6,272 bases of DNA from Bryobacterales bacterium (GTDB lineage: Bacteria > Acidobacteriota > Terriglobia > Bryobacterales > Bryobacteraceae): NCBI GenBank assembly GCA_009697495.1, contig SHUN01000191.1:1-6272 (forward strand), written 5' to 3'. Made by a program: the position numbers and the translations under genes. This document shows, in pieces, positions 6,219 through 6,272 of this stretch (position 1 is its first letter; every line of letters begins with the position of its first letter). The notes below the pieces were generated by a model. That model was given only the letters and a program-made list of their open reading frames with translations. It searched no databases and was not told the DNA's origin.

Positions 6219-6272
6219 GCAACCAAAACAGAAAAGGTGAGTCTAACATGTAAAGATGTTTTCTCTTGGTAC

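Noticed and set aside
6245..6260. AACAT/ATGTT inverted repeat near the right edge as an operator for the permease operon
   Set aside because: The arms are only 5 bp and AT-rich, and no convincing promoter hexamer pair is placed with it; it is too weak to annotate.

Overview
The window is GC-rich (roughly 60% by eye) and bacterial. It carries five intact or partial protein genes with well-formed reading frames, one gene remnant, and one striking palindrome. An Acidobacteriota source (Solibacter/Bryobacter-like) is the best guess. The reasons are a Tat-like exported arylsulfatase, a DUF58-type membrane locus, and a small secreted protein that resembles an acidobacterial hypothetical family. Planctomycetota or Verrucomicrobiota, which are also sulfatase-rich, cannot be excluded. 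This placement is inference from gene content only; there is no rRNA or other marker here.

Layout. Positions 1-1960 (minus strand) hold a DUF58 protein, followed 5 bp later by a multi-spanning membrane protein that runs off the left edge. These look like two parts of a MoxR/DUF58/transglutaminase-type locus, although no MoxR ATPase precedes DUF58 here. A 47-bp divergent intergenic region separates them from a type I (formylglycine) sulfatase at 2008-3444 on the plus strand. Next comes a YhcG-like DUF1016/PDDEXK nuclease at 3559-4677 (plus). After it, 4744-4890 encodes a second, divergent copy of the last ~48 residues of a sulfatase with no body attached, which is a clear remnant. From the right side, two minus-strand genes converge on it: a TauE/SafE-type permease (5478-6218), and 9 bp downstream of that a small signal-peptide protein (4887-5468). 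The stop codon of the latter overlaps the remnant's stop in a shared CTAG.

How it fits together. The nuclease gene lies between two related sulfatase 3' ends that share a 26-bp identical block. This suggests it occupies the place of a largely deleted second sulfatase gene, so it may be an accessory insertion in an otherwise metabolic or envelope neighbourhood. Inside the nuclease gene, in the linker between the N-terminal helical domain and the rest of the protein, is a 54-bp in-frame inverted repeat (24-nt arms, 3-nt loop, 3-nt bulge). Coding constraint alone does not readily explain it. These two structures are the most interesting parts of the window. I did not find a CRISPR array, tRNA, rRNA, transposase or complete novel multi-gene system.
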